Part shown: positions 43,991-53,338 of the stretch, in pieces
Position numbering within the stretch: position 1 is the stretch's first letter
Layout: each line of letters opens with the position of its first letter
DNA from: Syntrophales bacterium
GTDB lineage: Bacteria; Desulfobacterota; Syntrophia; Syntrophales; UBA2210
Assembly: GCA_023230565.1 (NCBI GenBank)
Contig: JALNXD010000011.1
Coordinates: 1-64,000 of the forward strand
Reading direction: 5' to 3'
Length of the DNA stretch: 64,000 nt
Made by a program: the position numbers and the translations under genes
Notes under the pieces: generated by a model
What the model saw: only the letters and a program-made list of their open reading frames with translations
Told to the model about the DNA's origin: nothing
Database searches by the model: none

Positions 43991-44298
43991 GCTTTCCTCC
44001 CTTCTGCGATTTTAAAGTTTTATAGCCTATAGTAAAGTGATGCTCCGGATTTTTTTACCCGTTCTGTTCATTAACGTCAATCCGTAAGTGGGAGACTTTC
44101 ACGCGAGCGTCAAGCCCGCGAGGTTTTGGAGGCGAATAAGGTGTGCGGCAGATCTTTTTTTGTGAAAAATAACACAGGCAGTGATACGAACCCGGAGATG
44201 GATGATAATTATATTGACATCCGTCAACCATCTTATAAGATGATGAATAACCGGGCAGATGTACAGGGAAGAAATTATTAAATTATTATTTTTCCCTT
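43991..44298. other. Gap with a possible decayed coding segment
   Basis: No intact gene. One frame is open on the plus strand from 44075 to 44281 after a stop at 44072. It contains a GTG at 44141 preceded by GGAGG, which would encode 46 residues (VCGRSFFVKNN at the start). The translation matches nothing I recognise. Since the neighbouring sequence is the tail of a broken epimerase gene, this may be more debris. A dyad TTGAC-N4-GTCAA lies near 44213. Composition does not differ obviously from the flanks. Confidence 0.4.
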
Positions 44299-44544
44299 TG
44301 CAGCGCCGGTACCGAATTTCCTGTTCTCGAATTAGCGGAAATAATCAGGCGATTGACCGGCAGTTCCTCCGAAATAATTTTCCAGGAAAAATCACCTGAT
44401 GACCCTGTTCGGCGGCGCCCCGATATTTGCCGTGCAGAAAAAATCCTCGGCTGGCATCCTTCCGTCGCTTTAGAAACAGGACTTTTGAAAACGATTGCGT
44501 ATTTTAAAACAAAAGGACACAAAAACCAGAGTCCCTGTTTGTAA
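44299..44544 (+). pseudogene. C-terminal remnant of an NAD-dependent nucleotide-sugar epimerase/decarboxylase
   Basis: In the frame from 44302 the translation reads AGTEFPVLELAEIIRRLTG, then DDPVRRRPDICRAEKILGWHPS and LLKTIAYF. This is the typical end of UDP-glucuronate decarboxylase and related short-chain epimerases (compare GNP-EFT-LELAE, DDPxxRRPDI and LGWxP). The N-terminal Rossmann domain (about 240 residues) is absent and no start codon fits, so this is a 5'-truncated relic. Its 3' end overlaps the extended frame of the next gene. Confidence 0.75.
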
Positions 44545-44602
44545 GAAATCCCGGAAAATTGCAGTGCATATTTTAAAATTCATTACCTTTGATTTCAGCA
44601 GA

Positions 44603-45754
44603 ATGCCTGTTGGGAACCGGATTTTTGGCGTGAAAATAAAAATCGTACTTTCCGTCATTTTTATCAGCTTTTTAGAAATAGGATTTCTAAAGGTTACATG
44701 GGCGAAAGACTTTCACTGGGGTATTCACGCTCGGCCCTGGCCGCAGGCAGAAAGTATTTTTCACACAGACCCGTACTGGCTGGGAGGCGATGGGGCTTCT
44801 TCGATATACCTTGGCGACGAAAGAATATTATGGCTTTTTGGCGACACGTTCATTGGTACCGGTCCATCCAGAAATCGAAGGAATGCATGCATCATAAGAA
44901 ACAGCATCGGGATGCAGCAGGGGAAAAATCCAACAGAATCCGATATTGCATTTGCCTGGGAAAAAAGTGATGAAAAGCCATCGGCGTTTTTCCCGGGGAG
45001 AGAAAATCAGTGGCTTTGGCCCGGCAGCGGGATCCGTCTTTACAATACACTTTTTATTTTTTTCATGGTGATAGAGAAAAGCCCGAATGCTCTGGGCTTC
45101 GATGTTGCCGGCTGGAAGGCGGCAATGGTCATTAATCCGGACAAAAGCCCCCAAGACTGGCATATGCAGTGGTTAAGAAATCCTGACATTCATCACCGGT
45201 TGATTGTCGGAACAGGGAGTGTCGTTTCGGAAGGGAATTACGTGTATACCTGCGCTGTAGATTCTCTCACTCATAGAGTATATCTTCTTCGATGGCCTTC
45301 TAAGTCCTTTTTAAAAGGAAACCTCAGCAATTCCCAATGGTGGTCGAAACAAGAATGGATAGACTATACCGCCACCGATCCGCTCCCGTCATTTATTTTT
45401 CAAACCGGCGCAATGGAATTTTCAATTCATTATAATTCATCAATCCGGAAGTATATTCAAATAGAGAGCGGCCCTTTGGATGATCCAAAGCTTTTTTTTC
45501 GCACCGCTCCTGCAATAACAGGAGCCTGGTCGGCCGGCCGCCCTTTCTTTCTTCCTGAAGAATCCAAAGATGACACTCTTTTAATTTATGCGGGGAAAGC
45601 ACATCCTTCACTATCAGGCGCAAATCCTGCGATCTCGTATGTGGTCAATGCAAAAGATTTCAATCGTCTGCTTTCGGATCAGGATATTTATTATCCCAGA
45701 ATGCTCAAAGGCAGTATCGAAAAGATATTTCTTTCATCAGTTCCGCTGCAATGA
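44603..45754 (+). CDS. Secreted DUF4185-like protein
   Basis: 383 residues from ATG 44603, with an N-terminal hydrophobic signal (about 12-30) ending near TWAKDFHWG. The body shows GGDGASSIYLGDERILWLFGDTFIG, repeated Trp/Gly beta strands, and a late SAGRPFFLPEE and YAGKAHPSL. This fits the five-bladed propeller-like DUF4185 group related to glycosidase folds. No enzymatic activity is established. The start is uncertain: the frame is open from 44495, and the ribosome binding site before 44603 is poor. It follows an epimerase relic, suggesting the remains of a larger surface-sugar locus. Confidence 0.55.
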   Translation: MPVGNRIFGVKIKIVLSVIFISFLEIGFLKVTWAKDFHWGIHARPWPQAESIFHTDPYWLGGDGASSIYLGDERILWLFGDTFIGTGPSRNRRNACIIRNSIGMQQGKNPTESDIAFAWEKSDEKPSAFFPGRENQWLWPGSGIRLYNTLFIFFMVIEKSPNALGFDVAGWKAAMVINPDKSPQDWHMQWLRNPDIHHRLIVGTGSVVSEGNYVYTCAVDSLTHRVYLLRWPSKSFLKGNLSNSQWWSKQEWIDYTATDPLPSFIFQTGAMEFSIHYNSSIRKYIQIESGPLDDPKLFFRTAPAITGAWSAGRPFFLPEESKDDTLLIYAGKAHPSLSGANPAISYVVNAKDFNRLLSDQDIYYPRMLKGSIEKIFLSSVPLQ

Positions 45755-45785
45755 AAACAGGCATCTCGCTTAAAATGAAATGAGA

Positions 45786-46697
45786 TTACCGGGAAAGCCA
45801 CATCATCACAGATCGTGTGACGAGATCAGCGGCATCCTGCTGTACAAAATGCCCCGAATCGGGAATCGTTACCAAGGTCATATCTTTCTCGCAATATTCC
45901 CATGTTCCGTTCAAAGCAGCGGGAAGAATCGCCGTATCCTTCAAGCCGAATATGACAAGAAGAGGAGCTTTGATTTTGGGAAGAGACTTGGCCAATTTCT
46001 CAGGGAATTCATCTTTTGCCGGATAATTTCGCTTGTAATAATTGAGCATTGCCTTTACATCAGACCGGTTGAATGCCTCAATGTAAGATTTTCTAACCTC
46101 TGGATCGGAAACCCAAAGAGAAAGAATCTCGGCATCGTTTTTTCCTTTCAGCGAGTCGGCATTAATATCGTATTCTACCAGCAGGTTGTTCTCCATGAAA
46201 ATCTTTGCAATATTAAGATGGGCATCATGCTTTTGAAAATCCCTGGCATACTGACTGTGCTTTCGCTGTATCGGATTGTTGGCAATTTCCCTGGCAAGAC
46301 AGAGTGGATGAGCAACATTCATAATAATAAGCCGGTCTACCATTTCAGGTTTCAGTATTCCGAAAGCCCACGAAATGGCACCGCCCCAGTCATGTCCAAC
46401 GATAATAGCCTTTTTCTCATTAAAATGACCGATAACGGCAGCAACATCTCCAACAAGCAGGTGCATGGCATATTTATCTATACCTTCCGGCTTGTCGCTT
46501 AAATTATACCCTCTCGTATCTATGGCTACGCAATGATAATGCCGAGAAAGATCCTCCATTTGACGGTGCCACGTATACCAATAATCCGGAAAGCCGTGAA
46601 TCATTATCATCAAGGGACCTTCTCCCACACTTGCATAATGAATCTTCACCCCGTCGTTTTCTACAAACCCATGCTGCACACGATCTTCAAAATTCAT
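45786..46697 (-). CDS. Alpha/beta hydrolase, epoxide hydrolase/haloalkane dehalogenase-like
   Basis: 303 residues. HGFPDYWYTW forms the oxyanion region, GHDWGGAISW holds the Asp nucleophile, and SGHFVQQD near the C-terminus gives the catalytic His. An Asp nucleophile, rather than Ser, with the HGFP and DWGG pattern indicates the epoxide hydrolase or dehalogenase branch. LVIFGLKDTAILP holds the probable acid. The substrate is unknown. GGAGG lies upstream of the ATG on the minus strand. Confidence 0.85.
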   Translation of the reverse strand: MNFEDRVQHGFVENDGVKIHYASVGEGPLMIMIHGFPDYWYTWHRQMEDLSRHYHCVAIDTRGYNLSDKPEGIDKYAMHLLVGDVAAVIGHFNEKKAIIVGHDWGGAISWAFGILKPEMVDRLIIMNVAHPLCLAREIANNPIQRKHSQYARDFQKHDAHLNIAKIFMENNLLVEYDINADSLKGKNDAEILSLWVSDPEVRKSYIEAFNRSDVKAMLNYYKRNYPAKDEFPEKLAKSLPKIKAPLLVIFGLKDTAILPAALNGTWEYCEKDMTLVTIPDSGHFVQQDAADLVTRSVMMWLSR

Positions 46698-46979
46698 TTC
46701 AAGCCTCCTTATGAAATTTAAGCAGATTCCTCCTGCCGCAATCCGTTACTTTTCGGCCTGCAGGGCCCCATTAAAAGCTCTTGATATAACTTGTGACCAT
46801 ACCGTAAAGCAAAATCTGTCGCAATATGAAATCAGCTTTTTACGATCGAACATGGTACGAAAAGAAGACACAAAATCTAAATCTTTTACACTCATTATTG
46901 ATTCTTTTTTTCAATTAGTTCTTGATTATCTTTACTCCTTGTGAAAAATTGAATAAAACTATCGAATTAGGAGGAAATA

Positions 46980-47414
46980 ATGTTTAAGAAAATTCTCTAT
47001 CCGACAGATTTCTCCGATGTGGCCTTCAAAGCGCTTGCTGTTATCGAAAAGTTGAAAGATGCAGGCACAGAAGAGGTCATAGCAATTCATATCATTGACC
47101 AACGAAATCTTGATGCCATGACTAAACTTAATACGGAAATGGCTATAGAAGTAAGGGAAAAACAGATGGAGCACATAAAAAATGAAATGGAATCCATTGA
47201 AAAAGAACTTGCCTCAAAGGGGTTCAGGGTCAAGACTAGAATTGAAGCCGATATCCCGTTCCGCGCTATTCTTAAGGCAGAGGAAGAAGAAAATGCTTCG
47301 GCCATCGTGATAGGTTCTCATGGGATGAGCAATTTATCTGAAATGCTTCTAGGGTCCGTATCAGAAAAAGTGATCAGAAAAGCGAAAAAACCGGTAATAG
47401 TAGTTAAAAGATAA
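46980..47414 (+). CDS. Universal stress protein, UspA family
   Basis: 144 residues with the ATP-binding UspA signature: ILYPTDFSD at the start and GSHGMSNLSEMLLGSVSEKVIRKAKKPV at the end (G-2x-G-9x-G-S type). A single-domain cytoplasmic USP that probably binds ATP. AGGAGG precedes the ATG with a good gap. A bidirectional terminator follows at 47441-47474. Confidence 0.92.
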   Translation: MFKKILYPTDFSDVAFKALAVIEKLKDAGTEEVIAIHIIDQRNLDAMTKLNTEMAIEVREKQMEHIKNEMESIEKELASKGFRVKTRIEADIPFRAILKAEEEENASAIVIGSHGMSNLSEMLLGSVSEKVIRKAKKPVIVVKR

Positions 47415-47440
47415 TACGAGTATACATATTGTTATCACTT

Positions 47441-47480
47441 GCCGCCGTTTAGTCTTTACAGAAGAAACGGCGGCTTCTTT
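47441..47480. terminator. Terminator between uspA and uvrC
   Basis: GCCGCCGTTT (47441-47450) and AAACGGCGGC (47465-47474) form a perfect 10-bp stem with a 14-base loop. TTCTTT follows on the plus strand. It separates converging uspA and uvrC and may serve both. Confidence 0.75.
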
Positions 47481-49378
47481 CACGCATTATATTCTTTACC
47501 GGAATTTTCTTTTCCTTTTCTTTGCTGCAAGGAACGGCTGAAATATTCCTTAATTCTTGCGGCGATCACTGGTCCTATACCGGAGACAGAGGCAATCTCC
47601 TCAAGGGAAGCCTCTTTGATATCCTGAATGCTTTTAAAGTGGGAAAGAAGAGCCCTTTTCTTCCATTCTCCTATTCCCGCGACACCATCAAGTTCTGACT
47701 GAAAATCATCTTTTAATTTAATATTACGGTAATAGGCAATGGCAAATCTGTGAGACTCGTCCCTGATCCGCTGAAGCAGTTTAAGAACTGAAGGAGTTGA
47801 TGAAAGGTAAAGAGGATTTTTTCTTCCAGGAAGGTAGATCCTGTCTTCATCTTTTCGGACTTTTGTGCTGCTTTTTTTCGATTTCAGCCTCGATTCTTTC
47901 GCGAGGCCTACTGCATCTACATCTTTAATGCCCAACTCAGACAATACCGTTAAGGCAATACCGAGCTGCCCTTTTCCGCCATCAATAACAATCAGATCGG
48001 GAAGATCTTCCTTACCGGCAAACCGCCGTAAAAGCATCTCGTACATCATGCCGTAGTCTCCGGCATCAGGAGCCGCTTTGATTTTGAAACGGCGATATAA
48101 AGAAGTATCAGCTTTTCCGTCAAGAAATACTACCATTGAACCAACAGCGTAGCGTCCCTGAAGTCCCGAAATGTCAAAACACTCGATTCTTCCCGGTACT
48201 TTCTTCAATTGAAGTGCAAGGGCACTTTCCTTGAGAATATCCTCCGTATTTTCAGCGGCCCTTTGCTCAGACATCATGGCAGTCCTTGCATTATCTTCCG
48301 CCATTGACAGAAGATCCGCCCCTGCCCCTCTTTTTGGTACAAGTATTGAAACCTTTTTCCCTCCCGCTTCTGTAAGCCACTCTTCAATTACCGTGCTCTC
48401 TTCCAATGGTTCGGAAACGAGAATATCCTTTGGAATCGCAGCTCCTCGATCGTAATACTGCTTCAGAAGAGAAGATATAATCTCAGCCATCGGAGCATTG
48501 GCCCTGAGAAGCGAAAAGCTGCGTCGTCCGGTGATGATTCCTTTCCTCACATGAATGGTGTACACCTGAATTTTGTCATTGCTACGCCAGAGGCCGAAAA
48601 CATCCTGGTCTCTTTGAGAAGACGAAACGACCCGCTGTTTTTCAAGAGTCGCTTCTATCGCATTGATTCTGTCCCTGCATCGGGCAGCTTCCTCAAAATC
48701 AAGGTTATTTGAAGCCTCTTTCATCTTTTGGGTAAGCATCGATGTTATTTTCTTTTCACGGCCCTCCATAAAGAGAACCGCTGCATAAAGGATGGAATTA
48801 TATTCCTTGCTGCCGACAAGACCGACACAGGGAGCGAGACAACGTTTTATTTCATATTCGATGCAGGGGCGCCTTCGGCTCTTGAACTCCAGATCCCTGC
48901 AGGTTCTAAGAGGAAATAGCTGATGCAGGAAATGGAGCGTTTTTTTTACGGCAGCGCTTGACGAATAGGGACCGAAGTAGCGGGCTTTATCCCTTTTGAT
49001 CCGCCGCACCAATTCAAAGCGGGGAAATTCTCTCTTCAGATCCAGACGAATGCAAAAATAGGCCTTATCATCTCTGAGCATCACATTATATCGGGGTTTG
49101 AATTTTTTTATCAGAGTATTTTCAAGAATAAGTGCCTCTTTTTCAGTATTCGTAACTACCCATTCGAAATCAGCTATTTTGGGAACCATGAAAGGGATCA
49201 TGGGCCGGCCATCGGTCACACCGAAATACGAACGGACACGGCTTTTCAGATTTTTTGCCTTTCCTATATATATGACCTTTCCCTTTACATCCTTCATCAG
49301 GTAGACACCAGGCGTTGTCGGTGTCCGATTCAGTTTGTCTGCCCTTTTTTCTTCTGTATTCACATCTTCTCCCGTCAC
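47480..49378 (-). CDS. uvrC: UvrABC excinuclease subunit C
   Basis: Makes both incisions in nucleotide excision repair. 632 residues: GIY-YIG nuclease at the start (GVYLMKDVKGKVIYIGKAKNLKSRV), a UVR motif (NNLDFEEAARCRDRI), the RNase H-like endonuclease domain with ECFDISGLQG and IDGGKGQL, and C-terminal helix-hairpin-helices (GVAGIGEWKKRALL and SVSGIGPVIA). The GTG start overlaps the uvrB stop (GTGA), so translation is coupled to uvrB. Confidence 0.95.
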   Translation of the reverse strand: MTGEDVNTEEKRADKLNRTPTTPGVYLMKDVKGKVIYIGKAKNLKSRVRSYFGVTDGRPMIPFMVPKIADFEWVVTNTEKEALILENTLIKKFKPRYNVMLRDDKAYFCIRLDLKREFPRFELVRRIKRDKARYFGPYSSSAAVKKTLHFLHQLFPLRTCRDLEFKSRRRPCIEYEIKRCLAPCVGLVGSKEYNSILYAAVLFMEGREKKITSMLTQKMKEASNNLDFEEAARCRDRINAIEATLEKQRVVSSSQRDQDVFGLWRSNDKIQVYTIHVRKGIITGRRSFSLLRANAPMAEIISSLLKQYYDRGAAIPKDILVSEPLEESTVIEEWLTEAGGKKVSILVPKRGAGADLLSMAEDNARTAMMSEQRAAENTEDILKESALALQLKKVPGRIECFDISGLQGRYAVGSMVVFLDGKADTSLYRRFKIKAAPDAGDYGMMYEMLLRRFAGKEDLPDLIVIDGGKGQLGIALTVLSELGIKDVDAVGLAKESRLKSKKSSTKVRKDEDRIYLPGRKNPLYLSSTPSVLKLLQRIRDESHRFAIAYYRNIKLKDDFQSELDGVAGIGEWKKRALLSHFKSIQDIKEASLEEIASVSGIGPVIAARIKEYFSRSLQQRKGKENSGKEYNA

Positions 49379-51372
49379 CAGAGATTCAGTTCCACCTCAA
49401 GCTTTTTCAACTCACGGATCTTGTCCCTCAGCTCGGCGGCAAGCTCGAAATCCAGTTTTTCGGCGGCTCTCTTCATATCTTTATTGAGATTTTCGATTTC
49501 CTTCTGCACTTCCCCGATCGTGAGGGGGCCTTCACTCGTACCGGTAACTGGAACGGTAACATAATCTGCTTCATAAATGGATGCAAGTATATCGTTGATC
49601 GACTTTCTGATTGTCTCCGGAGTGATACCATTCGTTTCATTGTACTGCTTTTGAATCGAGCGCCTGCGCTTCGTTTCTGAAAGACAAGCCTTGATTGATT
49701 CTGTCATCAAATCGGCATACATTATGACCTGACCATTTACATTTCTGGCAGTTCGGCCGCTTGTCTGTATCAGGGAGCGCTCCGAGCGGAGAAATCCTTC
49801 CTTATCGGCATCAAGAATTGCTACAAGGGATACTTCCGGGATATCAAGTCCTTCGCGCAGCAGATTAACGCCTACCAGTACATCATACCTGCCGATGCGA
49901 AGATCCCTGATAATTGCTACTCGCTCCAGCGTCTTGATGTCCGAATGAAGATACGTTACACGAAGACCCAGCCCGATATAATATTCCGTGAGGTTCTCGG
50001 CCATTCTTTTTGTCAATGTGGTAACAAGCACCCTTTCCTTTCGCTCTATCCTTTCTCTGATCTCGCCTATCAGATCTTCTACCTGCCCCTTCACCGGCTT
50101 TATTATAACCTCCGGATCCATCAGGCCCGTAGGCCGGATTATCTGCTCTACAACCTGCTTTTTAGATTTTTTTATCTCATATTCAGCCGGTGTTGCCGAT
50201 ATGAAAATCTTCTGTTGTGAAAATTTTTCGAATTCTTCAAACATAAGAGGTCTGTTATCCAAAGCTGAAGGAAGCCTGAACCCGTACTCGACCAGCGTTT
50301 CCTTTCGAGACCGGTCTCCTCGGAACATGCCTCGAAGCTGAGGTACCGTCACATGGCTTTCATCTATTACGATAAGTGCATCTCCGGGGAGATATTCCAT
50401 CAGCGTAGGAGGAGGCTCTCCCGGTTTGCGGCCGGTTAAATGACGGGAGTAATTTTCTATCCCCTGACAATATCCCATCTCTTCCATCATCTCGATATCA
50501 AAAAACGTTCTCTGCTCGAGTCTCTGAGCTTCAAGCAACTTTGACCGGGCTTTCAGATATGTAAGCCTCTCAGCCAGTTCCTCCTTAATTGCCGAAATAG
50601 CCCGTTTCATTTCATCGGCAGGCGTAACATAGTGGCTTCCAGGATACACTCGTATTGTATCAAGGCGCTCCAGCATTCTCCCCCGAAGAGGATCAACAAG
50701 GGCTATAGATTCAACCGCATCACCGAAGAATTCTATTCGTATCGCCCGGTCTTCAGAATAGGGAGGCATAACTTCAATTATGTCTCCCCTGACCCGGAAG
50801 GTTCCCCGGTGAAAATCTATGTCATTGCGTTCGTACTGGATTTCTATAAGCCTTCTCATGATATTATCCCTGCCCATATCTTTTCCCTTTTCCACGAAAA
50901 GCTGCATTTCACTATAGCTTTCCCGTGCGCCTATCCCGTAAATACACGAGACACTGGCCACAATAATAACGTCCCGCCGTTCTAACAGGGACCGGGTGGC
51001 CGAATGCCGGAGTTTATCTATTTCATCATTAATAGACGAATCTTTTTCGATATAGGTATCGGTGCTTGGGAGATATGCCTCAGGCTGGTAATAATCGTAA
51101 TAACTGACGAAGTATTCAACGGCATTTTCAGGAAAAAGAGCTGCGAATTCACCGTAAAGCTGGGCCGCCAGAGTTTTATTATGGGCAATAACAAGAGTTG
51201 GCCGCTGTGTCCGTTCAATACAATTGGCAATGGTAAATGTTTTTCCCGAACCGGTCACACCAAGCAGGACCTGAGAGGGAAGCTCTCTTTTTATACCGGC
51301 CGTAAGTGCTTCGATCGCCTTCGGCTGATCCCCCCTGGGCTCGAATTCCGTCACCAATTTAAAGCGTCCCAT
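49375..51372 (-). CDS. uvrB: UvrABC excinuclease subunit B
   Basis: DNA damage-verifying helicase-like subunit. 665 residues with Walker A GVTGSGKT (about 39-46), the beta-hairpin region YYDYYQPEAYLPSTDTYIEKD, helicase motifs VIDESHVT and QTSGRTARN, and a C-terminal UVR motif (KLDFELAAELRDKI) that binds UvrC. Directly upstream of and coupled to uvrC; uvrA is not in the window. The start is near 51372, with GGAGG upstream. Confidence 0.96.
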   Translation of the reverse strand: MGRFKLVTEFEPRGDQPKAIEALTAGIKRELPSQVLLGVTGSGKTFTIANCIERTQRPTLVIAHNKTLAAQLYGEFAALFPENAVEYFVSYYDYYQPEAYLPSTDTYIEKDSSINDEIDKLRHSATRSLLERRDVIIVASVSCIYGIGARESYSEMQLFVEKGKDMGRDNIMRRLIEIQYERNDIDFHRGTFRVRGDIIEVMPPYSEDRAIRIEFFGDAVESIALVDPLRGRMLERLDTIRVYPGSHYVTPADEMKRAISAIKEELAERLTYLKARSKLLEAQRLEQRTFFDIEMMEEMGYCQGIENYSRHLTGRKPGEPPPTLMEYLPGDALIVIDESHVTVPQLRGMFRGDRSRKETLVEYGFRLPSALDNRPLMFEEFEKFSQQKIFISATPAEYEIKKSKKQVVEQIIRPTGLMDPEVIIKPVKGQVEDLIGEIRERIERKERVLVTTLTKRMAENLTEYYIGLGLRVTYLHSDIKTLERVAIIRDLRIGRYDVLVGVNLLREGLDIPEVSLVAILDADKEGFLRSERSLIQTSGRTARNVNGQVIMYADLMTESIKACLSETKRRRSIQKQYNETNGITPETIRKSINDILASIYEADYVTVPVTGTSEGPLTIGEVQKEIENLNKDMKRAAEKLDFELAAELRDKIRELKKLEVELNLW

Positions 51373-51573
51373 CTAATCCCGTATCCTCCAAATGTTATAA
51401 AATCGGGAGCTTATCATTTCCTCCTTCACCCTGCAACCCTCTCTTTATTCTTGATCTTGAAAAACTGTATTGACAATACCCATGCACGCCTTGTAGAGAA
51501 TAGGAAAAAGATTCAAATAGTTGCTTCGTTACATTCTTTGGCGATAAAGAATTGCACTTCCGGGAGAGAACGC

Positions 51574-53166
51574 ATGAGGCGGTGGAACGGCTGGGGCGAT
51601 GATGCGATCACTATGGATTTACCTGAAGATGGAAGTATATTATTGCAGTCAGTAGCCGGGCCAGGCTGTCCAAAAACTGATTCACCTTTCAAATCGACTG
51701 TAGCCTCTCTTCCGGAAAGCCGGCTTCCTTATCATCCACTCATCCGCACGGATCCGGAAACCAGGTTCATGCATTCGCATGGTCAGAGCCTTCCGGACTG
51801 GATACGCCTTCGGTACGGCTCACACCAAAATGTGTCCGACGGGGTAGCATTCCCGGAGAGTAAAGAAGCTCTGGAAAATCTTGTCGCCTTCGCTTCCAAA
51901 CAAAAGTTTGCCATAGTGCCATATGGAGGAGGAACCAGCGTATCCGGACAGCTGGAAATAACGGATTATACCAGGCCGGCGCTTATACTGTCGCTTGCCC
52001 GTCTTAACCGATTGATTCAACTGGACCCGAAAAGTCTTCTTGCCACATTCGAAGCAGGAATCCGGGGTCCCGACCTGGAGGCGCACCTTTTCAAACAGGG
52101 ATTTACATTGGGACATTATCCTCAATCATTTGAATATTCTACATTAGGAGGCTGGATTGCGACACGGGCGAGCGGACAGCTTTCATCCGGATATGGAAGG
52201 ATAGATGGCGCATTTGCGGGAGCAGAAATTGTCACTCCCCGGGGTTCGCTTATTCTGTCTCCGTTTCCCGCCCCGGCTTCAGGTCCCGATCTTCACCACA
52301 TGGTACTGGGATCGGAAGGAAGCCTCGGAATTATAGAAAAGGCTACTGTAAAGATTTCACACTTGCCTGAAAGGGATGAGATCTATGGTGTTTTTTTTCC
52401 TTCCTTTGATAAAGGGGTGGAGGCAATCGGTACTATTGCGGGCGCACGCCTGTCTTTGTCAATGGTAAGGCTCTCTTCCGTTTCAGAGACAAAAATGAAT
52501 ATTGCGCTGGCGGGGCATACAAAGGCTGCCGCTTTTCTCAAACGATACCTTCCGCTCAAAGGTATACCGGATGAGGAGGGATGCCTGTGCCTTATAGGCT
52601 TTATCGGTACCACCCGAACTGTAAAATCAGCCAGGCGTGAAGCAGCCTCAATTTTAAAAAGGGCGAACGCGGTACCTTTCGGAAAGACAATGGGCGAAAT
52701 ATGGAAAAAGAACCGGTTTCTCATACCTTATCTACGAAATACGCTCTGGGAAAAAGGATATGCTGTCGATGCAATTGAAACGGCCATCATGTGGAGGGGA
52801 GTAACCGAAACCGTGCAGAATCTTGAAACTACCCTTGAAAACGGACTTGCCCGTTATAACGAGCGGGTATATGTATTTTCCCATCTTTCCAATGTTTGTC
52901 CGGCAGGAGCACACATCTATACTACCGTAATATACAGACTGGGTGAAGCGGCCGAAGATACAATGCGCTACTGGAATATCCTTAGAGAAGCGGCTTTATC
53001 GGTCGTTAAAGGAGCGGGAGGAACCATACGCCGCACTCCCGAAGCAGGTGCGGATAATAAATCCTGTCTTGCACTCGAGAAGGGCCCATTGGAAATTGAT
53101 ATGATCAGAGAAATCTGCGCCTCAATCGATCCGGACCGGATCATGAATCCCAAGGCATTATTTTGA
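51574..53166 (+). CDS. FAD-linked oxidase, alkylglycerone-phosphate synthase-like
   Basis: 530 residues. The N-terminal RRWNGWGDD is typical of alkylglycerone-phosphate synthases (AGPS). A PCMH FAD-binding domain follows (PYGGGTSVSG near 116-126, and YSTLGGWIATRASGQLSSGYG). In AGPS the C-terminal part contains a His triad essential for ether-bond formation; here the aligned segment is GGTIRRTPEAGADNK, with no histidine. The AHIY tyrosine region remains. So it probably uses the fold for another substrate, for example a dehydrogenation. ATG 51574 with GGGAGAG upstream is chosen; the frame extends to 51004 by overlapping uvrB. An FGGY kinase follows 172 bp downstream. Confidence 0.72.
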   Translation: MRRWNGWGDDAITMDLPEDGSILLQSVAGPGCPKTDSPFKSTVASLPESRLPYHPLIRTDPETRFMHSHGQSLPDWIRLRYGSHQNVSDGVAFPESKEALENLVAFASKQKFAIVPYGGGTSVSGQLEITDYTRPALILSLARLNRLIQLDPKSLLATFEAGIRGPDLEAHLFKQGFTLGHYPQSFEYSTLGGWIATRASGQLSSGYGRIDGAFAGAEIVTPRGSLILSPFPAPASGPDLHHMVLGSEGSLGIIEKATVKISHLPERDEIYGVFFPSFDKGVEAIGTIAGARLSLSMVRLSSVSETKMNIALAGHTKAAAFLKRYLPLKGIPDEEGCLCLIGFIGTTRTVKSARREAASILKRANAVPFGKTMGEIWKKNRFLIPYLRNTLWEKGYAVDAIETAIMWRGVTETVQNLETTLENGLARYNERVYVFSHLSNVCPAGAHIYTTVIYRLGEAAEDTMRYWNILREAALSVVKGAGGTIRRTPEAGADNKSCLALEKGPLEIDMIREICASIDPDRIMNPKALF

Positions 53167-53338
53167 AAGACGGCGAAAGGTGCTTGAATGAAACGCAGAA
53201 ATACTGAATCCGGCTGACTGCGTTTTCTTCAGCATAAATCTTTTCAACATGTTTGTCGGTGGCATAACGCTGAACTTACCGCAAGAAAAGGCGGATTGGA
53301 CCGGAAGCGAAATCAATTTTTAAAGAGGAACTTAATGG

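Noticed and set aside
43109..44032. 307-codon plus-strand ORF
   Set aside because: Antisense shadow of the acyl-CoA ligase gene.
45780..46502. 240-codon plus-strand ORF
   Set aside because: Antisense shadow of the alpha/beta hydrolase gene, whose catalytic motifs are clear.
46711..46944. 77-codon ORF between the hydrolase and uspA
   Set aside because: No recognisable features or ribosome binding site; the 282-bp gap is treated as the two divergent upstream regions.
51004..51573. N-terminal extension of the AGPS-like gene
   Set aside because: It overlaps uvrB on the opposite strand for 369 bp and the translation is not AGPS-like; ATG 51574 has a good ribosome binding site and a family-type N-terminus.
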